Shown piece after piece: positions 34,891-43,611 of a DNA stretch of 64,000 nt. Positions within the stretch are counted from its first letter, which is position 1. Each line of letters starts with the position of its first letter. Source of the DNA: Bacillota bacterium (GTDB taxonomy: Bacteria > Bacillota > Clostridia > Oscillospirales > Acutalibacteraceae). Location of the stretch: the NCBI GenBank assembly GCA_023410445.1, contig JAEYPT010000009.1:248001-312000 (forward strand), written 5' to 3'. Under the pieces are notes generated by a model. The model made no database searches, was not told the DNA's origin, and saw nothing but the letters and a program-made list of their open reading frames with translations. Position numbers and translations under genes: made by a program.

Positions 34891-35271
34891 TTGCTAACAA
34901 TGGCAAGAGTAGCAGAATTGCATCAATATTTCACCGAGCAATGAGAATAGTAATTTATATTACCTCTATCGCCGTTAGTCGACTCCCATGGCGTGGGTGC
35001 CAAACGCATAAACATCGCAGAGCACATGCCCGGTTATTTGTTAATTCGGCAATGACCATGGCAGACTTCATTTTAGCTGTGGGTGAACGAAGTACAGAAT
35101 AATGTTATGACCCTGACAAACTTTTCAGAAGCCAACATTGTTTATATTTAATTTACGCATTCGCACAAATACACGCTAATATTAAAAGCTTCGATACATC
35201 GCTGAAATGTTCCGTAATTACGGCATTTCTGTGGTATCGAAGCTTTTTTGGTAAATGGGAATCTCGAAACG
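34891..35271. other. Gap with a 64-nt dyad, no confident gene
   Basis: Only short weak frames occur. Its one distinctive element is a near-perfect 64-nt inverted repeat at 35184-35247: AAAAGCTTCGATAC pairs with GTATCGAAGCTTTT, and the centre holds the palindrome CCGTAATTACGG. It works as a bidirectional terminator for the convergent units, and could alternatively be a recombination site as it lies at the recombinase's 3' end. Confidence 0.5.
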
Positions 35272-36774
35272 TTATATTTTCCAGTGAATATCTACATTCT
35301 CGCTGGTCGCATAGATCACTTCGATCAGGCAATCAGCAACCTTTCGCTTATCGTCCAGTGTGATGTTGTCCCATTTGCTCAGATAACCTAGAATCTGATT
35401 CAACTGGCTGTCGTCCACATGGTTCAAAGTGTAACCGGCAAGTTCTTGCTCCAACTTTTCCTGCTTTACAGCCAATTCTTCAATGCGCCGGTTAATAAAT
35501 TCCATAAGGGTTGCATTCGCTAGCGCGACTTTGTCCATTAGGGATTCAATTTCCTGCTTAACCTTGTTTAGTTCAATCCGAAGCGCAGCAGCTTTCGGAT
35601 TTTCCTGAACCGGTTCGTCATTCTTGGCCAATACTGGGAATTCTTCCAGCTTTTTAACCATTTCCTGATAGATCATGGCTTCAAACTCGTCGGCATAGAT
35701 TGTTCCGGCCCCTTCACATGCCTTGGAATTCAATTTGTGGCTGCAAAGCAGATAGCGCGACCGGCGCGTATTGTATTTTTTAAACGTCAATGCGTAATGA
35801 CAGTTTCCACATTTCACAAGACCAGCCAGCCATGTGTTTACTACTTTTCGAGCGGGTTGAATCTGTTTATTCTGTAGACATTTCGTACGGCATTTTAGCC
35901 ATATATCCGATGGGATAAACCCTTCGTGGGGAGCCAGAACTAGCCGATTATCCTTTAAATCCGCGAGCTTGCGGTTATTCGTGTCTCGCCCCTTGTAATA
36001 GTAACAGCCGTTCGTTCCGACGAAATCCTCCTGCGGGGATTCAATCACAGTACCTTGCTGCTGAAAGAATTCATAGACGTCCAGATCGGCCTGAACGTAA
36101 ATAGGGTTCTTTAAATGATCGGCAATTCTGGCCCGTTCCCATGGCTTCCCCCGACAGGTAATTCCATGTGCCTGAAAATAGGCAACGATATCGCCGTAAG
36201 ATGTATTTGGCTCGGAATACAGGTCATACATCAGCCGAATCTGATCTGCTTCCTCTTCGTAAGGAATGTATGTTTTTGTCCGCTTCCCGTTGATTGCGCC
36301 TTCTTTTAGCCGAAATCCGTATGGAACGCGTCCTCCCATATAGAACCCTTTTTCGCTGCGGGAGTAATAAGCGTCGGTGACGCGTTGCTGAATGGTTTCG
36401 CGCTCCAATTGCGCAAAAACCATGCAGATATTCAACATAGCGCGGCCCATTGGAGTGGAAGTGTCAAATTTTTCGGTAGACGATACGAACTCAACCTGAT
36501 ATTTAGAGAACAGAACCATCATGTTAGAGAAATCCAAGATGGAGCGACTGATACGGTCAAGTCGGTATACAATTACTTTCGAGATCTCACCTTTTTTAAT
36601 ATCGGTTACAAGCTCTTTAAAACACGGACGGTCTGTGTTCTTTCCGCTATACCCCTTATCAACATACTTGCGGTACTCTTCGCCTCTGGCTTCGTATTGA
36701 CAAGCTTCAATCTGGCTGTCAGTGGATATACTGTCTTCTCGGTCAGCGGATTGCCGGGCATAAATTGCGATCAT
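35272..36774 (-). CDS. Large serine recombinase
   Basis: 500 residues. The catalytic domain starts MIAIYARQSADRED with Ser9 as nucleophile; the LDRISRSILDF and RETIQQRVTDAYYSR segments follow. The recombinase domain (about 170-280) precedes a zinc ribbon with CGNCHYAL and CSHKLNSKACEG near 330-365, then a coiled coil (about 400-450). ATG at 36774 fits an AAAGGG site; the upstream ATG is extra. It is expected to integrate or excise an element, but its target cannot be fixed here. Low GC content suits mobile DNA. Confidence 0.85.
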   Translation of the reverse strand: MIAIYARQSADREDSISTDSQIEACQYEARGEEYRKYVDKGYSGKNTDRPCFKELVTDIKKGEISKVIVYRLDRISRSILDFSNMMVLFSKYQVEFVSSTEKFDTSTPMGRAMLNICMVFAQLERETIQQRVTDAYYSRSEKGFYMGGRVPYGFRLKEGAINGKRTKTYIPYEEEADQIRLMYDLYSEPNTSYGDIVAYFQAHGITCRGKPWERARIADHLKNPIYVQADLDVYEFFQQQGTVIESPQEDFVGTNGCYYYKGRDTNNRKLADLKDNRLVLAPHEGFIPSDIWLKCRTKCLQNKQIQPARKVVNTWLAGLVKCGNCHYALTFKKYNTRRSRYLLCSHKLNSKACEGAGTIYADEFEAMIYQEMVKKLEEFPVLAKNDEPVQENPKAAALRIELNKVKQEIESLMDKVALANATLMEFINRRIEELAVKQEKLEQELAGYTLNHVDDSQLNQILGYLSKWDNITLDDKRKVADCLIEVIYATSENVDIHWKI

Positions 36775-36862
36775 TGTTTCATCCCTTTCTTTCATGAAAA
36801 AGCAGAGTCTGCGGTTGGTTGAGTATAACTCTGTGACTCTGCTTTCTCAAGTTATTTTGACA

Positions 36863-37027
36863 TCAGCGATATTTGGAGAAAACCCCATAGAGTGCTTGAT
36901 TAATCCCTGCTTTTACTTTTTTTCGCTCCTGCGCCGTATACACCGGTGTCAGATTCCGAATAGTGACGGTCTTACCCCTGCAGGAAATTTGATGACTTTC
37001 TTCATAATATTTTTTTCCGTTTGTCAT
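36863..37027 (-). CDS. Small element protein, 54 aa
   Basis: An open frame starting MTNGKKYYEESHQI and ending GVFSKYR, with a basic, strand-then-helix composition and one cysteine. It lies 88 bp upstream of the large recombinase on the same strand, with AAGGGG about 12 nt before the ATG. Small proteins directly before recombinases are common in Clostridial integrative elements. The function is unknown. It is not much longer than chance, but its start, ribosome site and position support it. Confidence 0.55.
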   Translation of the reverse strand: MTNGKKYYEESHQISCRGKTVTIRNLTPVYTAQERKKVKAGINQALYGVFSKYR

Positions 37028-37227
37028 GGAGCATCAGCCCCTTTGCGTACTACCACTTTATGACGAACGGATGTCCCAAAATGTATGTCCGAGCGTCAGC
37101 ATGACGGTAGGCTTTCGTAAAAAATTACGATTGCTGAGCTCTATAACCAGCCTCCTGATGCAACTCCTTTCCAAACGGAAAAACTGCAGATCGTTTGTAC
37201 ACTGCGGTAAAACCAGCGAATATGAAA

Positions 37228-37254
37228 AGGGAGAGGGCCGAAACCCTCTCCCAA
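37228..37254 (-). terminator. Terminator of the small resolvase gene
   Basis: Minus strand: GGGAGAGGG / CCCTCTCCC with loop TTTCGG then CTTTTC. It lies two bases after the resolvase stop. Confidence 0.8.
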
Positions 37255-37255
37255 A

Positions 37256-37852
37256 CTATTTCTGAAGTTCATGTAAACATCGATAGAAAACGTTTCTCTT
37301 CAAGCCAAGAGTTTTCATCAAGTGAGTGGCACTAATCTCATGGTTCAAGACTTTCTGATATTGTTCCTTAAAATCAGGCGGCATAGGTATCATAGGTCTG
37401 CCGAGACGCTTACCCTGTGCCTTTGCTGCCGCAATCCCTTCTGCCTGACGAGCGTGTATGCGAAGCCTTTCCTTTTCGCTCATGTAAGCCAAAAGCTCAA
37501 ACACGATATTTGCAATCAGCTTTTTCTCCAAATCGGATTTATTGGCCGTATTGAGCATTGGCGTATCCAATACAACAATCTCAACCCCCATTTGCAGAAG
37601 CTCCTGCCACTCTATTTTGATTTGTGTGTAATTTCTGCCCAATCGGTCGAGCTCTTTAATGACAAGAGTATCTCCTGCCCGTAGAAGCTGAGCTTTTAAC
37701 GTCTGGTGGCCTTCCCGGGCAAAATCTTTGCCGCTAGCCTTATCGGTGATAATATGTCTATCATCCAAGCCGTAGTCATGTAGGGCAACTATTTGTCGGC
37801 TAAGACTTTGATCTCGACTTGAGATTCTGGCGTAACCATAGCTTAAATTCAG
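37256..37852 (-). CDS. Small serine recombinase (resolvase/invertase), non-ATG start
   Basis: 198 residues with the CTG start chosen here. The catalytic domain reads YGYARISSRDQSLSRQI at the start with the nucleophile in ISSRDQ (near residue 10), then DKASGKDFARE, ELDRLGRNYTQI (near 70) and YMSEKERLRI (near 110). The C-terminal HTH has ISATHLMKTLGLKRNVFY. No ATG, GTG or TTG exists between an upstream in-frame stop and the catalytic serine. CTG has AGGGAGG at an ideal 8-nt spacing; ATT two codons earlier is too close. Either a rare start or a mutated one. The family resolves or inverts DNA. Confidence 0.8.
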   Translation of the reverse strand: MNLSYGYARISSRDQSLSRQIVALHDYGLDDRHIITDKASGKDFAREGHQTLKAQLLRAGDTLVIKELDRLGRNYTQIKIEWQELLQMGVEIVVLDTPMLNTANKSDLEKKLIANIVFELLAYMSEKERLRIHARQAEGIAAAKAQGKRLGRPMIPMPPDFKEQYQKVLNHEISATHLMKTLGLKRNVFYRCLHELQK

Positions 37853-37899
37853 TTTAATCGCCTCCCTAGTTGGTTAAGGTGCTCATATTTTTCAAATGT

Positions 37900-38326
37900 T
37901 GAGATATTCACCACAAGGGCTTTACGAAACAGGAAAAACGGCAGAATTGAACCGTTGCTTTAAGCACACTTAAAAGGAAACAATGCCCAAAGCGAGTTGC
38001 CGCTTGTGAGACGCTAGGTGGCTGGAAAGCGGAAAACGGCCCCGTATAGCTCCTAGATGTTTTACGAGGACGTCGCACCCGGTAAGACCAACATTGAGGG
38101 CACAATACCCCGGCCCCCCGAAAGAAGCCGAGGGAATACAAACACGGGCCTGAAACGGCCAGGCACCACCGACCGGCCTGAAGCCGAAACGACCGCCCGT
38201 GTTCGCCCTGTGCCGCGACATACGCCGGGAGCGGGGAAGAACCCCGCCCCAGAGCAAAGAACGCGCGTTCAGCCTATAGACAGCACAGTGAGGACGCAAG
38301 AACCAACCCACCCCGAATGCAATACC
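37900..38326 (-). ncRNA. Candidate structured RNA, unidentified
   Basis: A GC-rich block in an AT-rich island with no convincing gene. Many local hairpins can be drawn, e.g. GGGGCGGGGTTCTTCCCCGCTCCC-type pairing near 38,230-38,255 and an ACACGGGC / GCCCGTGT enclosing pair at about 38,140-38,204. Minus orientation is proposed because it lies behind the minus-strand gene at 38,329. It ends near AGCGGCAACTCGCT, which gives a final hairpin. Predicted open frames through it are proline/arginine-rich and differ in frame, as expected of shadows. No match to tmRNA, RNase P, 6S or a self-splicing intron was recognised. Confidence 0.4.
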
Positions 38327-38328
38327 CC

Positions 38329-39186
38329 TCAAGCCTTTACGATAGAACAAATTCCCAAAGTGCTGATAGTCTTGATCTGCGCTTCCCTCGCGCCCACCGG
38401 AACCACTGCCAAGGTCAATTCGATTCCATTTGCGTTCAGACAGCGAGTCTGAATCGCCTCTGCGTCTGTACCATACCGGCGAAGCCATTCTTTTTGCAGC
38501 GATACATTAAATGTGGCAATAGCCCCATTTGATTCTTTGTAGCGCATTGTGACCTCGTTCCGGCTTAAAATCCGCAGAATTTTCTTTATATGCTCCACCA
38601 GCAGGAACCGAGGAATCAATATTGTGGGCTTCACGGGTGTCTGTAGGCAAAACAGGCGGTATCGATGGGTATTGGTAGGTCTGATCTCCAAGCACCTCAG
38701 TACCCCTCTTTCGACGTCGGGACGTGAATCCACATCAAGGTAGGTGTTATGTCTCTTCTCGGAATAATTCTCGATTAGTTCCTTCGGATAGGATTTCACA
38801 ACGTTCAGCGACGATGTGCGGAGTGAATACTGTCCATCCTTCCGGGCAATCTCGCATGCCGAGGAATTGAGCAAGTACAACGCCGCAAGTTCTTGCGGAT
38901 ACCTCTTGTAGAAATCCGGAGGTACCTGAAGTCCCAAACGCTCCAATAGGCACTGCTGGAAAAATGCAACTTCTACCATCATGTTCGGAAATTTCTGAGT
39001 GGCAGCGGGAAACTGACTGAGCGTAATTTGCATTCCTGTGTTTGCTTCCCCTAGCACAGGGAGTTTCATCCGGCGGTTGACCAACTGCAGCAGTGACCAG
39101 TAGAACTGGTTGTGTGCAACATGATCTTCTCCGATTGTGTTTTCGCAATAAATTGAATCCAATTGCTGAAGCAAGGCTTTATTCAT
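38329..39186 (-). CDS. Unknown protein family, copy 1 (285 aa)
   Basis: 285 residues, no recognised domain. It is homologous over its whole length to the gene at 40,294-41,151, also exactly 285 residues. Shared features include FPVAG/LPVLGEA near residue 42, a helical region (LERLGLQVPPDFYKRYPQ versus LNADWGLNGLEYGYLQ), IPRFLLVEHIKKIL near 200 against VPHFLLQQFAKQL, and a LQ(K/E) segment. Mostly alpha/beta with a beta-rich C-terminus. ATG has GGAGGG upstream. Codon use fits its neighbours. Two tandem copies flanking one other gene suggest a small element operon. Confidence 0.65.
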   Translation of the reverse strand: MNKALLQQLDSIYCENTIGEDHVAHNQFYWSLLQLVNRRMKLPVLGEANTGMQITLSQFPAATQKFPNMMVEVAFFQQCLLERLGLQVPPDFYKRYPQELAALYLLNSSACEIARKDGQYSLRTSSLNVVKSYPKELIENYSEKRHNTYLDVDSRPDVERGVLRCLEIRPTNTHRYRLFCLQTPVKPTILIPRFLLVEHIKKILRILSRNEVTMRYKESNGAIATFNVSLQKEWLRRYGTDAEAIQTRCLNANGIELTLAVVPVGAREAQIKTISTLGICSIVKA

Positions 39187-39352
39187 TTCAATCCCTCCAG
39201 TTTATAAAAATGTCGTCCGAGTACCCTCTCCCGAAAAGGAGCCATACTCGGACGATTTTGCTGTATTTTACCCCAAATATCAAGGTAAAGCGACCAAGGA
39301 TCGGAGCGATCCGTATGTACTCTGAAATTCAGGGTGATATCTGATTAGAGAA

Positions 39353-40078
39353 TCAAAATGTGAGGTCGAAGCGGATTTCTTTCTCTGTCTGACCTTCAAT
39401 CTTCTCTTGTACTGCCTTGCAAAACCGATTGAACCTTTCCGGCGAGCCGAAGAACTCAAGAATCACATCCTGCTGCATTTGGTTGTCCGTTTCGCTGCGA
39501 TATAGCACACGGCGCTCTTGATTTACATAGTGCGCCAGCAACTCAGGATTGCCCAGCGATTCCACAAAAGCGATAAAAGCGTCATACCCCTGAGCCGCTG
39601 CATCCTTCGCTCCGCGATGGAAAGCTCTGTGCACTGAAATCGTAAGGAATACACCATTCTCAACTCGGTGGTCATACCGATTACCGCTGCAATGGTGTGC
39701 GTCCATATCCGGGTAAAGCTTGATATAACCGCCTTCCTCCAGAATTTGAGCAAAAAGGCTCCACACGATAGGTGAATTTTCCATCAGAAAACTCACGGTT
39801 TTCTCTCCTTTCCTAGTAGTTCGCCGGAAAGCCTTATCAGCAATTTTCCACACCTTGTCCATGATGCTGGTGTTTGCGATTCCGCAAACCGCAAGCGTTC
39901 CATCCTTCTTTCGGTAGAGGTCAAACTCAAGGTTGCGGGTGTGGTCAATCACACGAATTGTTGCCGTTTTGACACGCGCAAAATCATGCCCCGGCAGCAC
40001 ACTGAGCACTTCCGCCTTGATCTCTTCCATAAGTTTTCTTTTTCCCATCGGATTTTTGGGGCCTTGTGTTGTATTCAT
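39353..40078 (-). CDS. Unknown protein, 241 aa
   Basis: 241 residues between two copies of the 285-residue family. It has a strand-rich start (ATIRVIDHTRNLEFDLYRK), a central charged helix, and a HHCSGNRYDHR histidine cluster near 139. No fold is recognised. The ATG at 40,078 follows GGAGGTATTCG; a 15-residue longer reading is less likely. It is probably co-transcribed with the flanking paralogues. The HHC/H pattern could bind a metal, but this is a guess. Confidence 0.6.
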   Translation of the reverse strand: MNTTQGPKNPMGKRKLMEEIKAEVLSVLPGHDFARVKTATIRVIDHTRNLEFDLYRKKDGTLAVCGIANTSIMDKVWKIADKAFRRTTRKGEKTVSFLMENSPIVWSLFAQILEEGGYIKLYPDMDAHHCSGNRYDHRVENGVFLTISVHRAFHRGAKDAAAQGYDAFIAFVESLGNPELLAHYVNQERRVLYRSETDNQMQQDVILEFFGSPERFNRFCKAVQEKIEGQTEKEIRFDLTF

Positions 40079-40293
40079 ATCGAATACCTCCATATTTTTA
40101 TTTGACCGCCCACGATTTACCATCGCGGCAGTCTACATTACTAATAGCGCTAGTCTGTATTTCACTCCAAACGTAACGGAGCACAGTCAAACTACCGCAA
40201 AATTCTTTCGATATTACCCCGATTCCAACGAATGAAACAGGCAAATCAGACGAAAATTGCGGCGCTCTGGCGGCTTGAAAGCAGGACTGCCTG

Positions 40294-41151
40294 TCAGAAA
40301 GTGAACCTCTCGATGTCCCTGATTTCAAACAGGGAAAAAAGCTTGATTTCTCTGCGCATCGGTTCGCTAATTTGATACACCGGAAGAACCACATCGGGGC
40401 TTCGACCATCCCATGCAATACGGCGATAGGTATCTGCGCCCTCATGGAACCTACTGCGCAAATACTTCTCCTGCAGCGCGACCGCATAGTATTTGACATT
40501 TCCTAACTTGTCCGGGTAGGCGATTCTGGCTGGCTGCTCGTAAAGACCTTCAATGAGTTGCTTTGCGAACTGCTGCAGCAAGAAGTGAGGAACAATGGTA
40601 TCCGCATCAGCCGAAACGGCGTCCAGAGTGAACTCGCCGCTGGACAAGTCGATCCGCACAGCATGAATCGAGCCAGATTTAATCTGACTGCCGACTTCAT
40701 CCCACAGATACCCCTCCGGGAAAGAAAAAGAGCTGTCTGGCTGTGCCATTGCTCGTAAAAGGGAAGCACTGCGCGTGTAAAGGGCTTCTTCCCCCGAAAA
40801 CTTTCTGCCACAACAAACTGAGCTTTCAAGCAAATACGCAATAATCAGAGCCGAGGAGTACCCATCTTGCAGATAACCGTACTCCAGACCGTTCAGGCCC
40901 CAGTCTGCATTGAGAATAGCGGCTTCCGCGCACGCAATTTCCATTCCCAGCGGCTTCTCCGGATTCGATACTCCACGTAATTCTGATAAGGAACATGCAA
41001 TCCCCGGATGGCTCAGTCCAGCAACCGGAAACGTCCCTCCCGACTCAACCGATCTTGCCAGAGCCTCGTATACTGCATTTTCCGCATGGCCCAGCCTTTG
41101 ATCGGCATTTTTGGGGAAACATCCTCCGACTTTGAGTTCTTCACGTGACAT
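40294..41151 (-). CDS. Unknown protein family, copy 2 (285 aa)
   Basis: Paralogue of the 38,329 gene (see that entry), 285 residues. It has more small residues and two cysteine-rich spots (GGCFPK, SSVCCGRKF near 120-130). ATG at 41,151 with AAAGG upstream. Conservation is clearest around VPHFLLQQFAK and the C-terminal PVYQISEPMRREIKLFSLFEI. The two copies are diverged to perhaps a quarter identity, so this is an old duplication. No function can be assigned. Confidence 0.65.
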   Translation of the reverse strand: MSREELKVGGCFPKNADQRLGHAENAVYEALARSVESGGTFPVAGLSHPGIACSLSELRGVSNPEKPLGMEIACAEAAILNADWGLNGLEYGYLQDGYSSALIIAYLLESSVCCGRKFSGEEALYTRSASLLRAMAQPDSSFSFPEGYLWDEVGSQIKSGSIHAVRIDLSSGEFTLDAVSADADTIVPHFLLQQFAKQLIEGLYEQPARIAYPDKLGNVKYYAVALQEKYLRSRFHEGADTYRRIAWDGRSPDVVLPVYQISEPMRREIKLFSLFEIRDIERFTF

Positions 41152-41670
41152 TTTATCCGACCTTTCTTTATCCAATTTTGTTTTCCACCAAACCATACAC
41201 AAGCCTCTGGTTTACCCCACATGACATCCAGTCCTATAACACGGGATATCGGGGGATGAAAGGCATATTCATTTCCGACCGAAAAATCACCTCAGACCTT
41301 AAAGGACAAGTCCACAGCAGAATACAAAATTAAGACGTTACCCCGACCAGAATTTCTTGTGATTGCAGAAAGGCAGGGGTTGAGTGCGCAGAGAGCAGAA
41401 AAAACATAAAGTTAGAAAAAGTGCAGAAAAAATTAAGGCCCCATTCTCAGGGTTTTCCACACTGTCGGTAAAACATTTCGGATTTTTTCAAACAGGCATT
41501 TGGACTGTTGTTCGGAACCGTGTCGGGAATTCCATTGCCTTGCTGATTTGTCGATCAGAAATGCTTTCCACGCGCTTCCGAAAATAGAAAAGAACAACCT
41601 TTATAGACCTGTAAAACTCAGAGCTATATCAAACCAAAGAACAGTTTATGGATCGCCCCGGTTTTACTCA

Positions 41671-41705
41671 TAAAAATATCCCGGACTGATTTCTCAATCC
41701 GGGAT
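41671..41705 (-). terminator. Second minus-strand terminator
   Basis: ATCCCGGA / TCCGGGAT stem with ATATTTTTA on the minus strand. It lies about 165 bp beyond the first and may be a back-up. Confidence 0.65.
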
Positions 41706-41850
41706 TCATCTATAAAGTCAGACAAATAGAACAACGGGGAAAGGCTTTGTAACTAAGGAATACCCCAATAGCGCCATCCGGTGTAAACTACCTACTGCAA
41801 AACATTGCCGGTAATTTCGTAATTTGCTCTTTGCAAGATACCAGTACATA

Positions 41851-41887
41851 AAAACAACGCTCTGCATTAAGTGCATGATGCAGAGCG
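41851..41887 (-). terminator. Terminator of the secreted-protein unit
   Basis: Stem CGCTCTGCAT / ATGCAGAGCG with loop and a U-tract TTGTTTTT on the minus strand, 20 bp after the 41,908 stop. Confidence 0.8.
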
Positions 41888-41907
41888 CTACCAAAGTATC
41901 TGTTGGA

Positions 41908-42618
41908 TTAAGCGATTGTTCCGACGGTACACGGCACCTTTTCACCGTTTACATAAAATCCAGCGGCCTGACCGGGTTTTCCGACCGCTGCTGCCTTGTA
42001 AAAATAATCATGCCCTTTGGCCCCGGCATATGTTACCTTGAAAACCGAGCCGTTCCCACATACGAATGTGGGCTTAGACGATGCTGTAATTTTAAACTGA
42101 TAGGTCTTTCCTGTTTTCACCGTCAGTTTTGCGCCTGTATCGATTTTATAATTTTTAATTGAGGTAGTGGTACCCGCTTTCTGATCACTGACAAGCACAT
42201 AGACATAGGGGGTATCGGCACCTTCATAAACACGGACGTAATATTTAATGAGATATCCTTTTAAACTTCTGTCAAAAAGAGCATCGTCAAATTTAACGGT
42301 GCGAGCGTTCATTCCACCCCAATCCGGAGAACCATATGTGTCTCCGCCCAAAGAGGGATATATGTCGCATCCGGGTGCCGCCTTATTATAATCGCTCACC
42401 CCCTGCACGGTGACTGTTGAACCATACGGAACGGTATAGACGGTTTCGGATGAGGACTTACCCCCAACAGTCAAGGTTTTCTGTTGTTTGGAAATAACCT
42501 GTGAGAGTGAAATGCTGTATCCGTTTTCAGAAGCCGCCGTTGTGTCTGCAAACGCCGCAGTGCTGACGCTGAATGCCATAATACCCGCCAAAATACACGA
42601 TATAATCTTTTTGTTCAT
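41908..42618 (-). CDS. Secreted protein of unknown function
   Basis: 236 residues. Signal peptide KKIISCILAGIMAFSVSTAAFA, probably cut after Ala24. The mature protein has two strand-rich parts; the first contains a CDIYPSLGGD loop, the second KLTVKTGKTYQFKITASSK, resembling a repeated Ig-like fold. One cysteine pair (CDI, FVCGNG) could form a disulfide. No known domain. Its start overlaps the 3' end of the truncated amidoligase by four bases, so the pair is translationally coupled. The gene is AT-balanced, unlike most of its neighbours. Confidence 0.65.
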   Translation of the reverse strand: MNKKIISCILAGIMAFSVSTAAFADTTAASENGYSISLSQVISKQQKTLTVGGKSSSETVYTVPYGSTVTVQGVSDYNKAAPGCDIYPSLGGDTYGSPDWGGMNARTVKFDDALFDRSLKGYLIKYYVRVYEGADTPYVYVLVSDQKAGTTTSIKNYKIDTGAKLTVKTGKTYQFKITASSKPTFVCGNGSVFKVTYAGAKGHDYFYKAAAVGKPGQAAGFYVNGEKVPCTVGTIA

Positions 42619-43277
42619 AATGATTGATTTCTCCTTCCATATTTCGCAATGCAGACCAATATAAGATTAAGAATGTGATAACGGCTGTCGTTATAGTGGG
42701 CAGTACGGCATCCGCTGCCTCTGTACCAAATATCTGCCAGCCTGTCCATTTGCTTTGCACTCTTCGCCCGATCTACCAGATCGGACTCCAGTTTTTTGCA
42801 ATAACCGGAGCGGCCTGACCCGACCTCCAGTGCCTTATAAATCAAATCCTGGTGTGCATGAACGATGTTGATTAAATTTTTAATGCTCTGAACCGTGTGG
42901 GCAGTTCCTGCTCCTGCGCCTGTTCCTACATGTACATGAATCCCGCAGGAGCTATTTACGACTGCCTGTGCGGCTCGAAACTCCCGGACAATTTCCTGAA
43001 TTGCTTCAATGTCCAAATATTTGCAAATCGGTGTCACAAATTCAACGCGGTACTCGTCACTGGCGATGCTGCCGTCTTTTTTCTGCGGCGAAAGGGAACT
43101 GTCCCGCATGATTGTCCATTCGCGGCCTTCCATGTCGGAAACGGTATATTTATCATAGGAACCGCCCTGATGCTGGGCCGTTACCCCGAAGTGCTTTGCC
43201 AGAACCGATGCAGCCTGATACCGGGAGATGCCAGTGAATTCCAACTCAAGGCCGAACTGCTGCTCACGTAAGTCCAT
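42615..43277 (-). pseudogene. Amidoligase family protein, C-terminally truncated
   Basis: 220 residues. The N-terminal part follows the Amidoligase_2 family closely: FGLELEFTG near 7-15 (the catalytic ELE), EFVTPICKYLDIEAIQEI near 70, NSSCGIHVHVG near 107 (GIHVHV), and YNDSRYHILNL near 195. Intact relatives continue LHSVF...KGTVEFR...HAGKVKSYIQ, but here an unrelated 15-residue tail is added before the stop. These enzymes form isopeptide-like bonds in mobile elements. Lacking the C-terminal part of the fold, this one is probably inactive. Start at 43,277 follows GGAGG. Confidence 0.75.
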
Positions 43278-43611
43278 ATCATTAACCTCCACACAATCTC
43301 TTATTTCTCTACTGGAACTGTGTGTATGTTAACTCTGGAGAGTGTGTTTCGATAGAGGTAAACTGCCGTTTGTGAAAGTGTGTTTCTGTCCAATTTGGAT
43401 AAAAAAGAGCCATGTGCAGGAGAGGGGATACCCCTATTCCAACAGATGGCCAAATAGTATGCGGTAATTTATGATAATGGAGGAACGTAAGGTCAAAACA
43501 TTAATTCTTTTATAGAATAATACCTCACTTTTAGTTCAGTCTGATATTGAGAAATAGTATAAAGATGTCTGTGCTTTAAGATATGTAACCACAGCATGGA
43601 TCATGTGAGAA

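Larger units (their letters stand above)
41152..41907. other. Gene-free stretch with two minus-strand terminators
   Basis: No plausible gene in 755 bp. Two minus-strand hairpins with U-tracts are clear: CGCTCTGCAT / ATGCAGAGCG (41858-41887) with AAAACAA on the plus side, and ATCCCGGA / TCCGGGAT (41678-41705). The first ends the secreted-protein unit. The rest, including AT-rich DNA near 41,300-41,600, shows nothing else I can interpret. Confidence 0.6.

Noticed and set aside
34881..35102. 73-codon ORF after the second methylase
   Set aside because: No ribosome site and no protein-like pattern; overlaps the methylase end.
38057..38452. 131-codon plus-strand ORF rich in proline and arginine
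   Set aside because: It runs antisense into a real minus-strand gene and follows the GC-rich candidate RNA; composition fits a shadow.
37970..38488. 172-codon minus-strand ORF through the GC-rich block
   Set aside because: It overlaps the real 285-aa gene in another frame and has no ribosome site; only the RNA candidate was kept.
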